A stretch of DNA of 64,000 nucleotides from Pseudomonas putida W15Oct28. GTDB taxonomy: Bacteria; Pseudomonadota; Gammaproteobacteria; Pseudomonadales; Pseudomonadaceae. Location: the NCBI RefSeq assembly GCF_000708715.2, contig NZ_JENB01000024.1, positions 29,222 to 93,221 on the forward strand. The letters run 5' to 3'. A program made the position numbers and the translations under genes. This document shows, in pieces, positions 27,481 to 35,992 of this stretch; position 1 is the stretch's first letter; each line of letters begins with the position of its first letter. The notes under the pieces were generated by a model. It did no database searches. It saw only the letters and a list, made by a program, of their open reading frames with translations, and had not been told where the DNA came from.

Positions 27481-28161
27481 TCAGATGTCGTACTCGAGCA
27501 CGTTCTCGACACTGCGCACGCCGAGTTTGTTTTCTACGGTTTCGCGGATTTTGTCGTAGACAAAGTTATTGAGGGTGAGCACTGCCGTGCCGGCGTAGTA
27601 CGCGGTCTTGTCCAGCTTCCACTGAATGCCGAGCACGTCGTCGTCCAGTGTTGGGGCAGAGGTCTGGATGCAGCTCACCACCATGACCACATCGTTGTTT
27701 GCGGTTTCAATACAAGCGGCCATGCCAACCATGCCCCTGGCTTTGTTCTTGCGCTTGTGGTCGATCACCTTGGCGTCGTTTTCGACCGTGGTCAGTTTGT
27801 CGAAGGCCCGCTTTGCCACTTCACCCAGCTTGGTGCCGCCCAGCATCGCATTGCCAACCACACCTATGGTGCGGATGGCCACGGCGCCCACGGTGACGGA
27901 CAGTTCCGCCGAAGTTTCAAGTTCGAAGGTACGGCGTGGGATGGTAAAGCCCAGGTCACGCATGACATCGATGAATTTGTCGTACCACTCCCGGCTCTGC
28001 TTTTCGGCGTTAAAAGCTTTGTCGGCGACCAATGTGGCGAAGTGGAAGGCATTTTTCACATCGTGACGGCTTTGCGCAGACATGCCCGCGCCGCAGGCAA
28101 GCAGGTTGCCTTCTACCAGCATGGCGGCATCGGTGGTGGTGATTTGGGTTGCATCGGACAT
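27481..28161 (-). CDS. Unknown protein, member 1 of a three-paralogue cluster
   Basis: An unrecognised protein of 226 residues and the first gene of the cluster. The ATG at 28159-28161 follows an excellent AAGGAG site, so the longer frame from 28200 is rejected. The N-terminal part reads SAQSRHDVKNAFHFATLVADK and then REWYDKFIDVMRDLGF. A glycine-rich hydrophobic stretch follows (SVTVGAVAIRTIGVVGNAML, about residues 86-105), which could insert in a membrane or form a strand-rich core. It ends SVENVLEYDI, like the DYAI end of the third protein. Function unknown; position between cob genes and marC looks like an accessory insertion. Confidence 0.75.
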   Translation of the reverse strand: MSDATQITTTDAAMLVEGNLLACGAGMSAQSRHDVKNAFHFATLVADKAFNAEKQSREWYDKFIDVMRDLGFTIPRRTFELETSAELSVTVGAVAIRTIGVVGNAMLGGTKLGEVAKRAFDKLTTVENDAKVIDHKRKNKARGMVGMAACIETANNDVVMVVSCIQTSAPTLDDDVLGIQWKLDKTAYYAGTAVLTLNNFVYDKIRETVENKLGVRSVENVLEYDI

Positions 28162-28178
28162 TGGAAACTCCTTGATGG

Positions 28179-28200
28179 TTGCCCCTTGAGTCAGGGGCAA
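28179..28200 (-). promoter_or_regulatory. Hairpin just upstream of the three-gene cluster
   Basis: An 8-bp perfect inverted repeat (TTGCCCCT and AGGGGCAA) around a 6-base loop. It lies 18 bases before the first ATG of the unknown cluster, between cobJ and that gene, close to the ribosome-binding site. Upstream are two copies of the palindrome AGCGCGCT (28211-28218 and near 28229). It could end the cob transcript (no T-tract) or control translation of the cluster. Confidence 0.45.
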
Positions 28201-28253
28201 TCACCTTAGCCAGCGCGCTGGTCACAAAGCGCGCTGAAGGGTTTCCGACGCAA

Positions 28254-29942
28254 CTAGCTGGCGGTGGGGTACCAACGCGGCGTGTAGGCCCACACCCCAC
28301 CCGACAGGCGAGGGAATACACAGGTTGTAGAGGAGCCGACCAGAACCATGGTGCGCATATCGACCATTTCCGGCAGCAGCTCGGCCAAGGTGACTACCTT
28401 AAGCGTCTGCCCCGGCCTACCGATGTCGCGCCCAAGGACTACAGGCGTGTTCCCCTCGCGGTGGCGACGCACAACCTCCAGCGCCACCCCGAGCTGGTGC
28501 GGCCTGGACTTGGAAATCGGGTTGTAGAAGGCCAGCACCAGGTCGGCCTGGGCCGCCAGGTCCAGGCGCTTTTCAATGATCGACCAGGGCTTGAGGTTGT
28601 CCGACAGCGACATCACACAGAAGTCATGCCCCAGCGGTGCCCCCGCCTGCGCAGCCGTAGCGAGCGAGGCCGACACCCCAGGCAGGATCTCGAGGTCGAC
28701 GCGCTGCCAGGCCGGGTCACTGGATTCGTGTAGCGCTTCGAGCACTGCAGCGGCCATGGCGAACACACCAGGGTCGCCCGACGAGACCACCACCACCGAA
28801 CGGCCTTGGGCCGCCAGCTCGAAGGCATGCCGGGCGCGTTGCATCTCTTCACGGTTGTCGGTGCAGTGCAGCACCTGATCGCCACGGAACGGCCCGGCCA
28901 TGCGCACATAGGTTTCGTACCCAAGCACATCCTCGGCCCGCGCCAGCTCGGCCTTGACCGCCGGCACCATCAGTTCGGCGGCCCCCGGGCCCAGGCCGAT
29001 AACAGCCAGACGACCACGACGGCGGCCAACCTGCGCCACATCGACCGGGGCAGGCGCCACTGCGATGACCACTTCGGCCTGTTCTATCAACTCTGCGCCT
29101 GGCAACGCTGCAGCCACCATGCTGGCCACATCGCCTGGCCTGGCAGCGAAGCGCAAGGCGACACCCAAAGCCTGAGCAGCCTCGTGCAAGGCACTGTCGG
29201 CCATGGCTTGTTCGTCCGCCAGCACACAGGCAACAGATGGCTCGGCGATACCGGCCTGCTGCAACGCAGCACGAATGCCGTGCAGGTTGCCACCTGCAAC
29301 ACCCACCACCACCGAGCGCGGGTGGATCAGCAGTTCGTCGCGGTTGGCCGGGCGGGCCTGATGCCCCACATGGATGGTGCGCCGGGCTGCTTCGCTGGCA
29401 GGCAACTGCACCTGTTGCAACCACGGCGCATCACCTTCGATGCGCACCGCCTCGCCAGCCAGCAAATCAGAGACAAAGCGCTTGCCTTGCTCGATGTCCG
29501 CCAATGCATAACCCTGCGGCGGGTTCAGCAGGCAAGTGCCGAAACGCAGCTCGCCACTGGTGGTGATCGCAGCAGCAACGCCCAGTGCCTCTGCGATTTC
29601 GCGTGCCATCACGTTCACGCCACCCAGGCCACCGAGCAGCGGCACCACTGCACTGCCATCCTCGGCCACGGCCAGAACCGGCGGCTCGCTGCCTTTCTCG
29701 CTGAGCAGGCTGGCCAGGCTGCGGATGACGATGCCCGCAGCACACAGGGCGATGATCGGCGTGTCCTGCTGGTACAGCCCGCGCAAGGTATCGCCGAACG
29801 AGGTGTAAGACTGGTCGGCACCCTCGACACGCCCCTTCAGGCCATGGAGGGTGGCCTGTGGATAACAGTGCTGGATACGTTGCGCCGTCGCCAGGCTGCC
29901 CGGGCCGAGAATGACGATCGCCGGCGCCTTGTGGATGCTCAT
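28254..29942 (-). CDS. cobJ: CbiG-CobJ fusion: cobalamin ring contraction/C17 methylation
   Basis: A two-part protein of 562 residues in corrin ring synthesis. Residues about 1-300 are CbiG-like (FGDTLRGLYQQDTPIIALCAAG, GGLGGVNVMAREIAEALG; a CobE-like part near VVVGVAGGNLHGIRAALQ). Residues about 310-562 are precorrin-3B C17-methyltransferase (GRLAVIGLGPG, VVVSSGDPGVFAMA, LGHDFCVMSLSD). The ATG at 29942 overlaps the cobI stop (ATGA); an ATG three codons upstream is the alternative. CbiG opens a lactone in the anaerobic route, so its fusion in a cluster with CobG is notable although it recurs in pseudomonads as I recall. Confidence 0.92.
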   Translation of the reverse strand: MSIHKAPAIVILGPGSLATAQRIQHCYPQATLHGLKGRVEGADQSYTSFGDTLRGLYQQDTPIIALCAAGIVIRSLASLLSEKGSEPPVLAVAEDGSAVVPLLGGLGGVNVMAREIAEALGVAAAITTSGELRFGTCLLNPPQGYALADIEQGKRFVSDLLAGEAVRIEGDAPWLQQVQLPASEAARRTIHVGHQARPANRDELLIHPRSVVVGVAGGNLHGIRAALQQAGIAEPSVACVLADEQAMADSALHEAAQALGVALRFAARPGDVASMVAAALPGAELIEQAEVVIAVAPAPVDVAQVGRRRGRLAVIGLGPGAAELMVPAVKAELARAEDVLGYETYVRMAGPFRGDQVLHCTDNREEMQRARHAFELAAQGRSVVVVSSGDPGVFAMAAAVLEALHESSDPAWQRVDLEILPGVSASLATAAQAGAPLGHDFCVMSLSDNLKPWSIIEKRLDLAAQADLVLAFYNPISKSRPHQLGVALEVVRRHREGNTPVVLGRDIGRPGQTLKVVTLAELLPEMVDMRTMVLVGSSTTCVFPRLSGGVWAYTPRWYPTAS

Positions 29943-30673
29943 CCCTGCCATTTTTCCCCCGGCACGATGATCAGCGAGAAGTACGGCGACGACTGCGGGT
30001 CGACCTGGTCCAGCGGCACAATCTTCTGGTTGGCCATGGTGGCACGCTCCACATACAGCGCACGCCCGTCCAGGCCCAGTTCGGCCAGGACGTCACGTAC
30101 TTTGGGGAAGTTGCGGCCAAGCTTCATGATCACCGCCGCATCGGCGTCGGCCAGTCGGCGCTTCAGCTCTTCGGCCGGCAATACGCCCGACAATACCGAC
30201 AGGCTTTGGTTGCGGTACACCAGCGGCGCGCCCAGTACCGAGGCGCCACCGAGCATCGAGCAGACGCCAGGGATCACTTCGGCCTCATAGCGCTGCGCCA
30301 GGCGGTCGTGCAGGTACATGTAGGAACCGTAGAAGAACGGGTCGCCTTCGCAGATCACCGCCACGTCGCGGCCGGCATCCAGGTGCTCGGCCACCTGCAC
30401 GCTGGCTTCGTCGTAGAAGTCGCTGATCACCTGCTCATAGGACAGCGGCGCAGGCAGGGCCTCGGTGGTTACCGGATAGACCAGCGGCAACAGCGTCTGC
30501 TCGGCTTGCAGGTGCGCCTCAATGATGCCGAAGGCATTGCCACGCTTGCCCTTGGCCACGAAGTAGCCGACCACTGGCGCTTCGCGCAGCAGGCGCAGGG
30601 CCTTGAGGGTGATCAGTTCAGGGTCGCCCGGGCCCACGCCCAGGCCCAGCAGACGTCCACGCGGCGCCATCAT
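29939..30673 (-). CDS. cobI: Precorrin-2 C20-methyltransferase
   Basis: A SAM-dependent tetrapyrrole methylase of 244 residues that makes precorrin-3A. The N-terminal LLGLGVGPGDPELITLKAL is the family signature, followed by ICEGDPFFYGSYMYLHDRL. Both start and stop overlap the adjacent cob genes by four bases, so the arm is translationally coupled. Confidence 0.95.
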   Translation of the reverse strand: MMAPRGRLLGLGVGPGDPELITLKALRLLREAPVVGYFVAKGKRGNAFGIIEAHLQAEQTLLPLVYPVTTEALPAPLSYEQVISDFYDEASVQVAEHLDAGRDVAVICEGDPFFYGSYMYLHDRLAQRYEAEVIPGVCSMLGGASVLGAPLVYRNQSLSVLSGVLPAEELKRRLADADAAVIMKLGRNFPKVRDVLAELGLDGRALYVERATMANQKIVPLDQVDPQSSPYFSLIIVPGEKWQG

Positions 30674-31296
30674 TCCACCTCCGTGGCGAGGGCGTTGACC
30701 GCAGCGGCGGCCATCGCGCTACCGCCCAGGCGGCCTTGCATGATCACGAACGGCACACCACGGCTGTCGGCGGCGAGCATCGCCTTGGACTCGGCAGCGC
30801 CGACGAAACCGACCGGGAAGCCGAGGATGAGCGCCGGCTTGGGTGCGCCCGCGTCAATCATCTCCAGCAGGTAGAACAGGGCGGTAGGCGCGTTGCCGAT
30901 CACCACCACGCTGCCTTCCAGGTACGGGCGCCACAGCTCCAGGGCTACGGCAGAGCGGGTATTGCCGGCGTCCTTGGCCAGGCCCGGCACGCTAGGGTCG
31001 CGCAGGGTGCAGATGACTTTGTTGTCTGCTGGCAGGCGGGCCCGGGTGATGCCTTCGGCAACCATGTGCGCATCGCACAGGATCGGCGCGCCGTTGAGCA
31101 GCGCCTCGCGACCGGCCCGGCCGGCGCCTTCGGAGAACTGCAGGCCATCGATGGCGTCGACCATGCCACAGGCGTGGATCACGCGCACGGCGAGCTTTTC
31201 GAGGTCTGCGGGGATCCGCTCGAGTCGGGCTTCCTCACGGATGATCCGGAAGGAATTGCGATAGATCTCCTGACCATCGCGGATGTAGTCAATCAT
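30670..31296 (-). CDS. cobH: Precorrin-8X methylmutase
   Basis: This enzyme moves the C11 methyl group to C12 to give hydrogenobyrinate. The ATG at 31294-31296 (MIDYIRDGQEIYRNSF) gives 208 residues, the family size. Conserved VRVIHACGMVDA with the catalytic histidine, and GFPVGFVGAAESK, are present. It overlaps the cobG end by eight bases and the cobI start by four. Confidence 0.95.
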   Translation of the reverse strand: MIDYIRDGQEIYRNSFRIIREEARLERIPADLEKLAVRVIHACGMVDAIDGLQFSEGAGRAGREALLNGAPILCDAHMVAEGITRARLPADNKVICTLRDPSVPGLAKDAGNTRSAVALELWRPYLEGSVVVIGNAPTALFYLLEMIDAGAPKPALILGFPVGFVGAAESKAMLAADSRGVPFVIMQGRLGGSAMAAAAVNALATEVE

Positions 31297-32620
31297 CAAG
31301 GTGCTCCGTCGGCAGGTCGAGCATGGCGCCTGCTTCATTCAAGGTAAGGTCGGTGGCGCGCAGGGCGCCGAAGCCCGGTTGGCGCGCGTCACGCAGATAG
31401 AGGTCATAACGGCCCGGCGAACGGGCCAGCAGGGTGGCCGGGGCAACATGGGCCACGGCGCAGGAACGGGGGCAGCCAGACAAGTGCACGCTGGCGGGCA
31501 CGCCAGGGCCCAGCAGCGCGGCCAGGGCAACCGCGTCGGCCTTGGTCTCGCCAAGGGCCTTGGCGCAGCCGCTGGCACCGGTACAGGCGCTGATGCGCGC
31601 CAGGGGTTCTTGGTCGTGGCACAGCAGCCCCAGCGCAGACAGGTCGGCCTGGGCCTGGTCGATGTGGTGTGCTTGCAGGTTGGTCAGCACCAGGCTTTGC
31701 CAGGGGCTCAGGCGCAGGCTGCCGTCGCCCAGCTCACGGGCAATCCGCGCGGCACCGCGCAACATGGCCGGGGTCAGGCGGCCTTGGGGCGGGGCTACGC
31801 CAAGGGCCACGCCCTGCGCCTGCGGCAGCTTGCCCAGCCACGAGGCGTGGTGCTGCTCACGGCGCCAGGCGAGCACGACGGCATCGCGGCGGATATCCAG
31901 GCCAAGCCCATCGACGAAATCGGTTGCCGGGTACACCTCAAGCAACTGGCGCATGCGCGACTGCGCCGGGGTTGCCAGGTCGAGGAAGCGCTCCAGCACC
32001 GCGCGCACCAGCGCCTGGCCCTGCGCCAGCGGCACCGCGCCCAGCACCTGGCCGTCCGCCGGGCAGCCCGCCAACCCAAACGCCAGCCAGTTCTGCTGCC
32101 CCAGGCGCAGGGCCGATAGCCACAGGTCGTGGGGGTGTTCGAGCATGGTCAGGCGTTCGCCGGCATCCAGCTGCACGGCGAACTTGGCCGACAATTGGTG
32201 AAAACGCGGGGTGCCTTCCAACAGGCCGAGGATCTGCCCTGCCAACGGCCGGGCGTCCAGCAGCATCGCCGGGTCATGCCCGGCCAGCGGGCTGAGCATC
32301 AGGTTACGCACATCGTCACCGGCCGCGTCGCGCGGGCCCAGGCCGGCGGCGAGCAGTGTCTCGACCAGGGCGCGATGCTCGTTGCCAATGCCGCGGATCT
32401 GCAGGTTGCCACGGTTGGTGGCCTCGATCACGCCGCCGGCGAAGCGCTCGGCTGCCGCCGCCACCGCTTCGGCCTGCTCGGCCAACAGCAAGCCGCCCGG
32501 CAGCTTGATACGGCAGATGCCGCCATCACGGGCACTGACAATGCGCCACAACCCCGGGCAGGCCGAGGGGCGGGGCGAAACGTTGGGGGCATGGGCCTGC
32601 GTCAAAGGGGCGTCCGGCAA
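31289..32620 (-). CDS. cobG: Precorrin-3B synthase (CobG, aerobic monooxygenase)
   Basis: An Fe-S and flavin-type monooxygenase related to sulfite/nitrite reductase that hydroxylates precorrin-3A with oxygen. Its presence marks the aerobic route. The 443-residue frame carries the cluster-binding cysteines in CTGASGCAKAL and SGCPRSCAVAHVAP. The start appears to be TTG at 32618-32620 with a poor ribosome-binding site; another TTG five codons downstream is possible. No cobalamin riboswitch was recognised upstream. Confidence 0.9.
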   Translation of the reverse strand: MPDAPLTQAHAPNVSPRPSACPGLWRIVSARDGGICRIKLPGGLLLAEQAEAVAAAAERFAGGVIEATNRGNLQIRGIGNEHRALVETLLAAGLGPRDAAGDDVRNLMLSPLAGHDPAMLLDARPLAGQILGLLEGTPRFHQLSAKFAVQLDAGERLTMLEHPHDLWLSALRLGQQNWLAFGLAGCPADGQVLGAVPLAQGQALVRAVLERFLDLATPAQSRMRQLLEVYPATDFVDGLGLDIRRDAVVLAWRREQHHASWLGKLPQAQGVALGVAPPQGRLTPAMLRGAARIARELGDGSLRLSPWQSLVLTNLQAHHIDQAQADLSALGLLCHDQEPLARISACTGASGCAKALGETKADAVALAALLGPGVPASVHLSGCPRSCAVAHVAPATLLARSPGRYDLYLRDARQPGFGALRATDLTLNEAGAMLDLPTEHLDD

Positions 32621-32737
32621 TCTGTGAAAATGCGCTTGAGTGTAGAAGGCGCGGTATTATGCCTGCTTTGTCCGGCGGCATGAAAAGCCGGTGGTCGAGC
32701 ATCCTCAGCGATTGAGGAAAAATTCAGGACCGCGTCG

Positions 32738-32830
32738 CCTTCTTCGCGGGCTTGCCCGCTCCCACAGGATCACCGCTGCCCACAACGGCTGCGCTGTACC
32801 TGTGGGAGCGGGCAAGCCCGCGAAGGGGCG
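32738..32830. repeat. REP pair between divergent cobG and cobL
   Basis: Inverted REP copies (TTCGCGGGCTTGCCCGCTCC and its complement) in the 243-base divergent region, which must also hold the promoters of both cob arms. No B12 box was seen in the remainder. Confidence 0.9.
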
Positions 32831-32863
32831 CGAAGCGGCCCCAAAAATGACGGAATGAAATAC

Positions 32864-34075
32864 ATGGCACCCTGGCTGACAGTAGTAGGCATCGGCGAAG
32901 ACGGCTTTAGTGGCCTGGGCAAGCAGGCCCGGCGCGCGCTGCTGGGCGCTGCGCGGGTCTTCGGCAGCCCGCGCCAGTTGGCCCTGCTGCCGCGCTGCGT
33001 GCCCGGCGAGCGGCTGGGCTGGCCAAGCCCGTTCTCGCTGGCCCCGGTGCTGGCCCTGCGCGGCGAGCCAGTGTGCGTGCTGGCCAGCGGCGACCCGATG
33101 TTCTTCGGCGTCGGCGCCAGCCTGGCGCGGCAGGTGCCCGCCGATGAAATGCGCGTGCTGTCGATGCCCTCCTCGTGCGCCCTGGCCGCCGCCCGCCTGG
33201 GCTGGCCGTTGCAGGAGGTGCAGGTGGTGTCTCTGGTGGCCCGCCCCTTGGCGGCGCTGAATGCCCACCTGCACAGCGGTGTGCGCCTACTGGTGTTGAG
33301 CAATGATGGCGACAGCCCGGCGGCAATTGCCGCCCTGCTGCGCGAGCGTGGCTTCGGGCCAAGCCGCCTGCGGATTTTCGAGCACTTGGGTGGCCAGGAA
33401 GAACGCGAGCTGGCCGGCACCGCCCAGGGCTGGCCGCACGCCAATATCGCAGCGCTCAACCTGGTGGCCATCGAGTGCCTTGCCGAGCCCGATGCCCCAC
33501 GCCTGCACCGGCTGGCCGGGCTGCCGGACAGCGCCTTCCGGCACGACGGCCAGCTGACCAAACGCGATGTCCGCGCCATCACCCTGGCGCGCCTGGCACC
33601 GCAGCCCGGCGAGCTGCTGTGGGACGTGGGCGCGGGCTGCGGCTCGATCGGCATCGAATGGATGCGCGCCCACCCGGCCTGCCGCACCTTGGCTATCGAA
33701 GCTGATGAGGGCCGCCAAGCTTTTATCGAACACAATCGTGACGCGCTGGGTGTACCCGGCCTGCAACTGGTCTGCGGCAAGGCGCCTGCGGCACTGCAAG
33801 GCCTGGAGCAGCCCGATGCAATCTTCATCGGCGGCGGCGTCACCCGCGAAGGCGTGCTGGGCCTGTGTTGGGCCAACCTGCGCCCCGGCGGGCGGCTGGT
33901 GGCCAACGCAGTAACCTTGCAAAGCGAACTGGCCCTGGCGCATTTCCGCGAGCAGCACGGTGGTGAGCTGACCCGCATCCATGTCGCCCATGCCCAGCCC
34001 CTGGGCGCGTTCGACACCTGGCGCCAGGCGCTGCCAATCACCCTGCTGGAAGTGGTGAAACCCGCCGATGCGTGA
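32864..34075 (+). CDS. cobL: Precorrin-6Y C5,15-methyltransferase (decarboxylating)
   Basis: A two-domain enzyme of 403 residues equal to CbiE plus CbiT. The N-terminal tetrapyrrole methylase part shows VVGIGEDGFSGL and VCVLASGDPMFFGVGA. The C-terminal part shows the SAM motif LWDVGAGCGSIGIEWM. The ATG at 32864 has a GGA core nine bases upstream, whereas the ATG at 32855 has none at proper distance, so the shorter form is chosen. It overlaps cbiD by eight bases. Confidence 0.94.
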   Translation: MAPWLTVVGIGEDGFSGLGKQARRALLGAARVFGSPRQLALLPRCVPGERLGWPSPFSLAPVLALRGEPVCVLASGDPMFFGVGASLARQVPADEMRVLSMPSSCALAAARLGWPLQEVQVVSLVARPLAALNAHLHSGVRLLVLSNDGDSPAAIAALLRERGFGPSRLRIFEHLGGQEERELAGTAQGWPHANIAALNLVAIECLAEPDAPRLHRLAGLPDSAFRHDGQLTKRDVRAITLARLAPQPGELLWDVGAGCGSIGIEWMRAHPACRTLAIEADEGRQAFIEHNRDALGVPGLQLVCGKAPAALQGLEQPDAIFIGGGVTREGVLGLCWANLRPGGRLVANAVTLQSELALAHFREQHGGELTRIHVAHAQPLGAFDTWRQALPITLLEVVKPADA

Positions 34076-35162
34076 AGAAACCCGTGAACAGCCCGCGCCC
34101 CTGCGCAGCGGCCTGACCACCGGCAGTTGCGCCACCGCCACCAGCCTGGCGGCCGCTCGCTTGCTGCTGAACGGCGAAAGCAGCGACGCCGTCAGCATTA
34201 CCCTGCCCAAGGGCAAGGTGGTGCAGATGCGCCTGGAATTCTGCCGCCTGATTGGCGAGCGCGCAGAAGCCGGCACCCTCAAGGATGCTGGCGACGACCC
34301 GGACGTGACCCACGGCGCCCTGCTCTACAGCCAGATACGCCTGCTGGGCGAACCGGGTATCCGCTTTGTCGCCGGGGCCGGCGTCGGCACTGTGACCCGC
34401 CCGGGGCTGGTGCTGGCGGTGGGCGAGCCGGCCATCAACCCGGTGCCACGGCGCATGATCACTGAACACCTGCAACGCCTGGCCGAAGAATGCGGCTATC
34501 TCGGCGGCTTCGAGGTCACGGTCAATGTGCAGGGCGGCGACCAACTCGCCCTCAAGACCATGAACCCGCGCCTGGGCATCCTCGGCGGGCTGTCGATCCT
34601 CGGCACCAGCGGCATCGTGCGGCCGTTCTCCTGTGCGGCCTACATCGCTTCGATCCACCAGGGTATCGATGTAGCCCACACCAACGGCTTCACGCACATT
34701 GCCGCGTGCACCGGCAACGCCAGCGAAGACACCATGCGCCGGGTCTACGGCCTGCCGGAAATCGCCCTGATCGAGATGGGCGATTTCGTCGGCGCAGTGC
34801 TCAAGCACCTGCGCAAGGTGCCGGTACCCCGCCTGACCCTGTGCGGTGGGTTCGGCAAGATCAGCAAACTGGCCGCCGGGCACATGGACCTGCACAGCCG
34901 TCACTCCAGCATCGACTTGCCGCAACTGGCCGGTTGGGCTGCAGACATTGGCGCTGACGAAACCCTGCAAGCGGCCATAACCGGCGCCAACACCAGCCAG
35001 CAAGCGCTCGCACTGGCTCATGCGGCCGGCGTTGCCCTGGGTGACGCGGTGTGTGCCCACGCCCTGGCCTTCGCCCGCAGCGTCGTGCCGGCGCAGGTGC
35101 AAGTGGAAGTGTTCGCCATCGACCGCCAAGGCGGCATCGTTGGCCAGGCAGGTGTGCAATGA
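34068..35162 (+). CDS. cbiD: Cobalt-precorrin-5B (C1)-methyltransferase CbiD
   Basis: A C1-methylating enzyme of 364 residues, equivalent to the step done by CobF in the classical aerobic route. The RSGLTTGSCATATSLAAAR opening and GITVLGTSGIV-like LGTSGIVRPFSCAAY are diagnostic. It overlaps both cobL and cobK. Its use in a cluster that has CobG makes a mixed set of 'aerobic' and 'anaerobic' enzymes. Confidence 0.94.
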   Translation: MREETREQPAPLRSGLTTGSCATATSLAAARLLLNGESSDAVSITLPKGKVVQMRLEFCRLIGERAEAGTLKDAGDDPDVTHGALLYSQIRLLGEPGIRFVAGAGVGTVTRPGLVLAVGEPAINPVPRRMITEHLQRLAEECGYLGGFEVTVNVQGGDQLALKTMNPRLGILGGLSILGTSGIVRPFSCAAYIASIHQGIDVAHTNGFTHIAACTGNASEDTMRRVYGLPEIALIEMGDFVGAVLKHLRKVPVPRLTLCGGFGKISKLAAGHMDLHSRHSSIDLPQLAGWAADIGADETLQAAITGANTSQQALALAHAAGVALGDAVCAHALAFARSVVPAQVQVEVFAIDRQGGIVGQAGVQ

Positions 35163-35881
35163 CCGCGCGCATCCTGCTACTGGGGGGCGTCACTGAAGCC
35201 TTGGCCATCGCCCGCCGCCTGGGCCCGCAGCATGTCTACAGCCTGGCGGGCATCGGCCGCGTGCCGCAGGACCTGCAATGCCAGGTGCGGGTCGGGGGCT
35301 TTGGCGGTGCCGAGGGCCTGGCCAGCTACCTGCGCGAGGCGGGCATCACCCTGCTGATCGACGCTACTCATCCATACGCTGCTCAGATAAGCCGCAATGC
35401 CGCCAGTGCTGCACGTAGTGCCGGCGTCACATGCTGGGCCTTGCGCCGCCCGGCCTGGCAGGCGCAAGCGGGGGATGATTGGCGCGAAGTCGAGGACTGG
35501 GCAGGGCTGATAGAGGCGCTCAAGCCGTTTCGCAGACCGCTGTTTACGCTGGGGCGTGAGCCCCTGCAGCATCTGGACGAGATTCCGCCGGAGCAGTTCT
35601 GGACGCTGCGTGCACTGGAAGCGTGCCCTGGCAACGAGCGCTGCGAAGTGATTGGCGCGCGAGGGCCATTCAACATTGAAGATGAACGGGCATTGTTCCA
35701 GCGCCGCAGCATCGATGTGCTGATCAGCAAGAACAGCGGCAGCGTGGCGACCGAGCCGAAGCTGGAGGTGGCACGGGAGTTGGGCGTGCCTGTGCTGATC
35801 TTGAAACGCCCGGCACTGCCGCAGGTGGACCTGGTATTCGAGTCGCAGTCTGATCTGGCTTCAGCGATCGACCTGCAATAA
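35159..35881 (+). CDS. cobK: Precorrin-6A reductase
   Basis: An NAD(P)H-dependent reductase of 240 residues. The ATG at 35159 (MTARILLLGGVTEALAIAR) overlaps the cbiD stop, so longer upstream starts are rejected. Family features include IDATHPYAAQIS and VLISKNSGSVATEPKLEVAREL. It is the last gene of the plus arm; the IS element follows 42 bases after its stop. Confidence 0.94.
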   Translation: MTARILLLGGVTEALAIARRLGPQHVYSLAGIGRVPQDLQCQVRVGGFGGAEGLASYLREAGITLLIDATHPYAAQISRNAASAARSAGVTCWALRRPAWQAQAGDDWREVEDWAGLIEALKPFRRPLFTLGREPLQHLDEIPPEQFWTLRALEACPGNERCEVIGARGPFNIEDERALFQRRSIDVLISKNSGSVATEPKLEVARELGVPVLILKRPALPQVDLVFESQSDLASAIDLQ

Positions 35882-35910
35882 CACATATCGTAAGCGCGCC
35901 GCAGATCCCT

Positions 35911-35923
35911 GTAGGAGCGGCCT
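35911..35923 (+). repeat. Left fragment of a repeat split by the IS3 element
   Basis: The bases GTAGGAGCGGCCT are the outer end of the GTAGGAGCGGCCTTG-type repeat. The remainder resumes at 37174 after the insertion. Confidence 0.85.
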
Positions 35924-35992
35924 TGAACTGGCCTAATGATTTTGGACACCTTCTTAGGGCGCTATGATGGCGCCCAATCGGAGGCAAAATCA

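Noticed and set aside
26112..28161. Three-gene cluster as a toxin-antitoxin module
   Set aside because: All three proteins are similar in size and related to each other; there is no small DNA-binding antitoxin-like partner.
32621..32863. Cobalamin riboswitch between cobG and cobL
   Set aside because: No B12-box-like conserved segment was recognised; the palindromes there are an REP pair.
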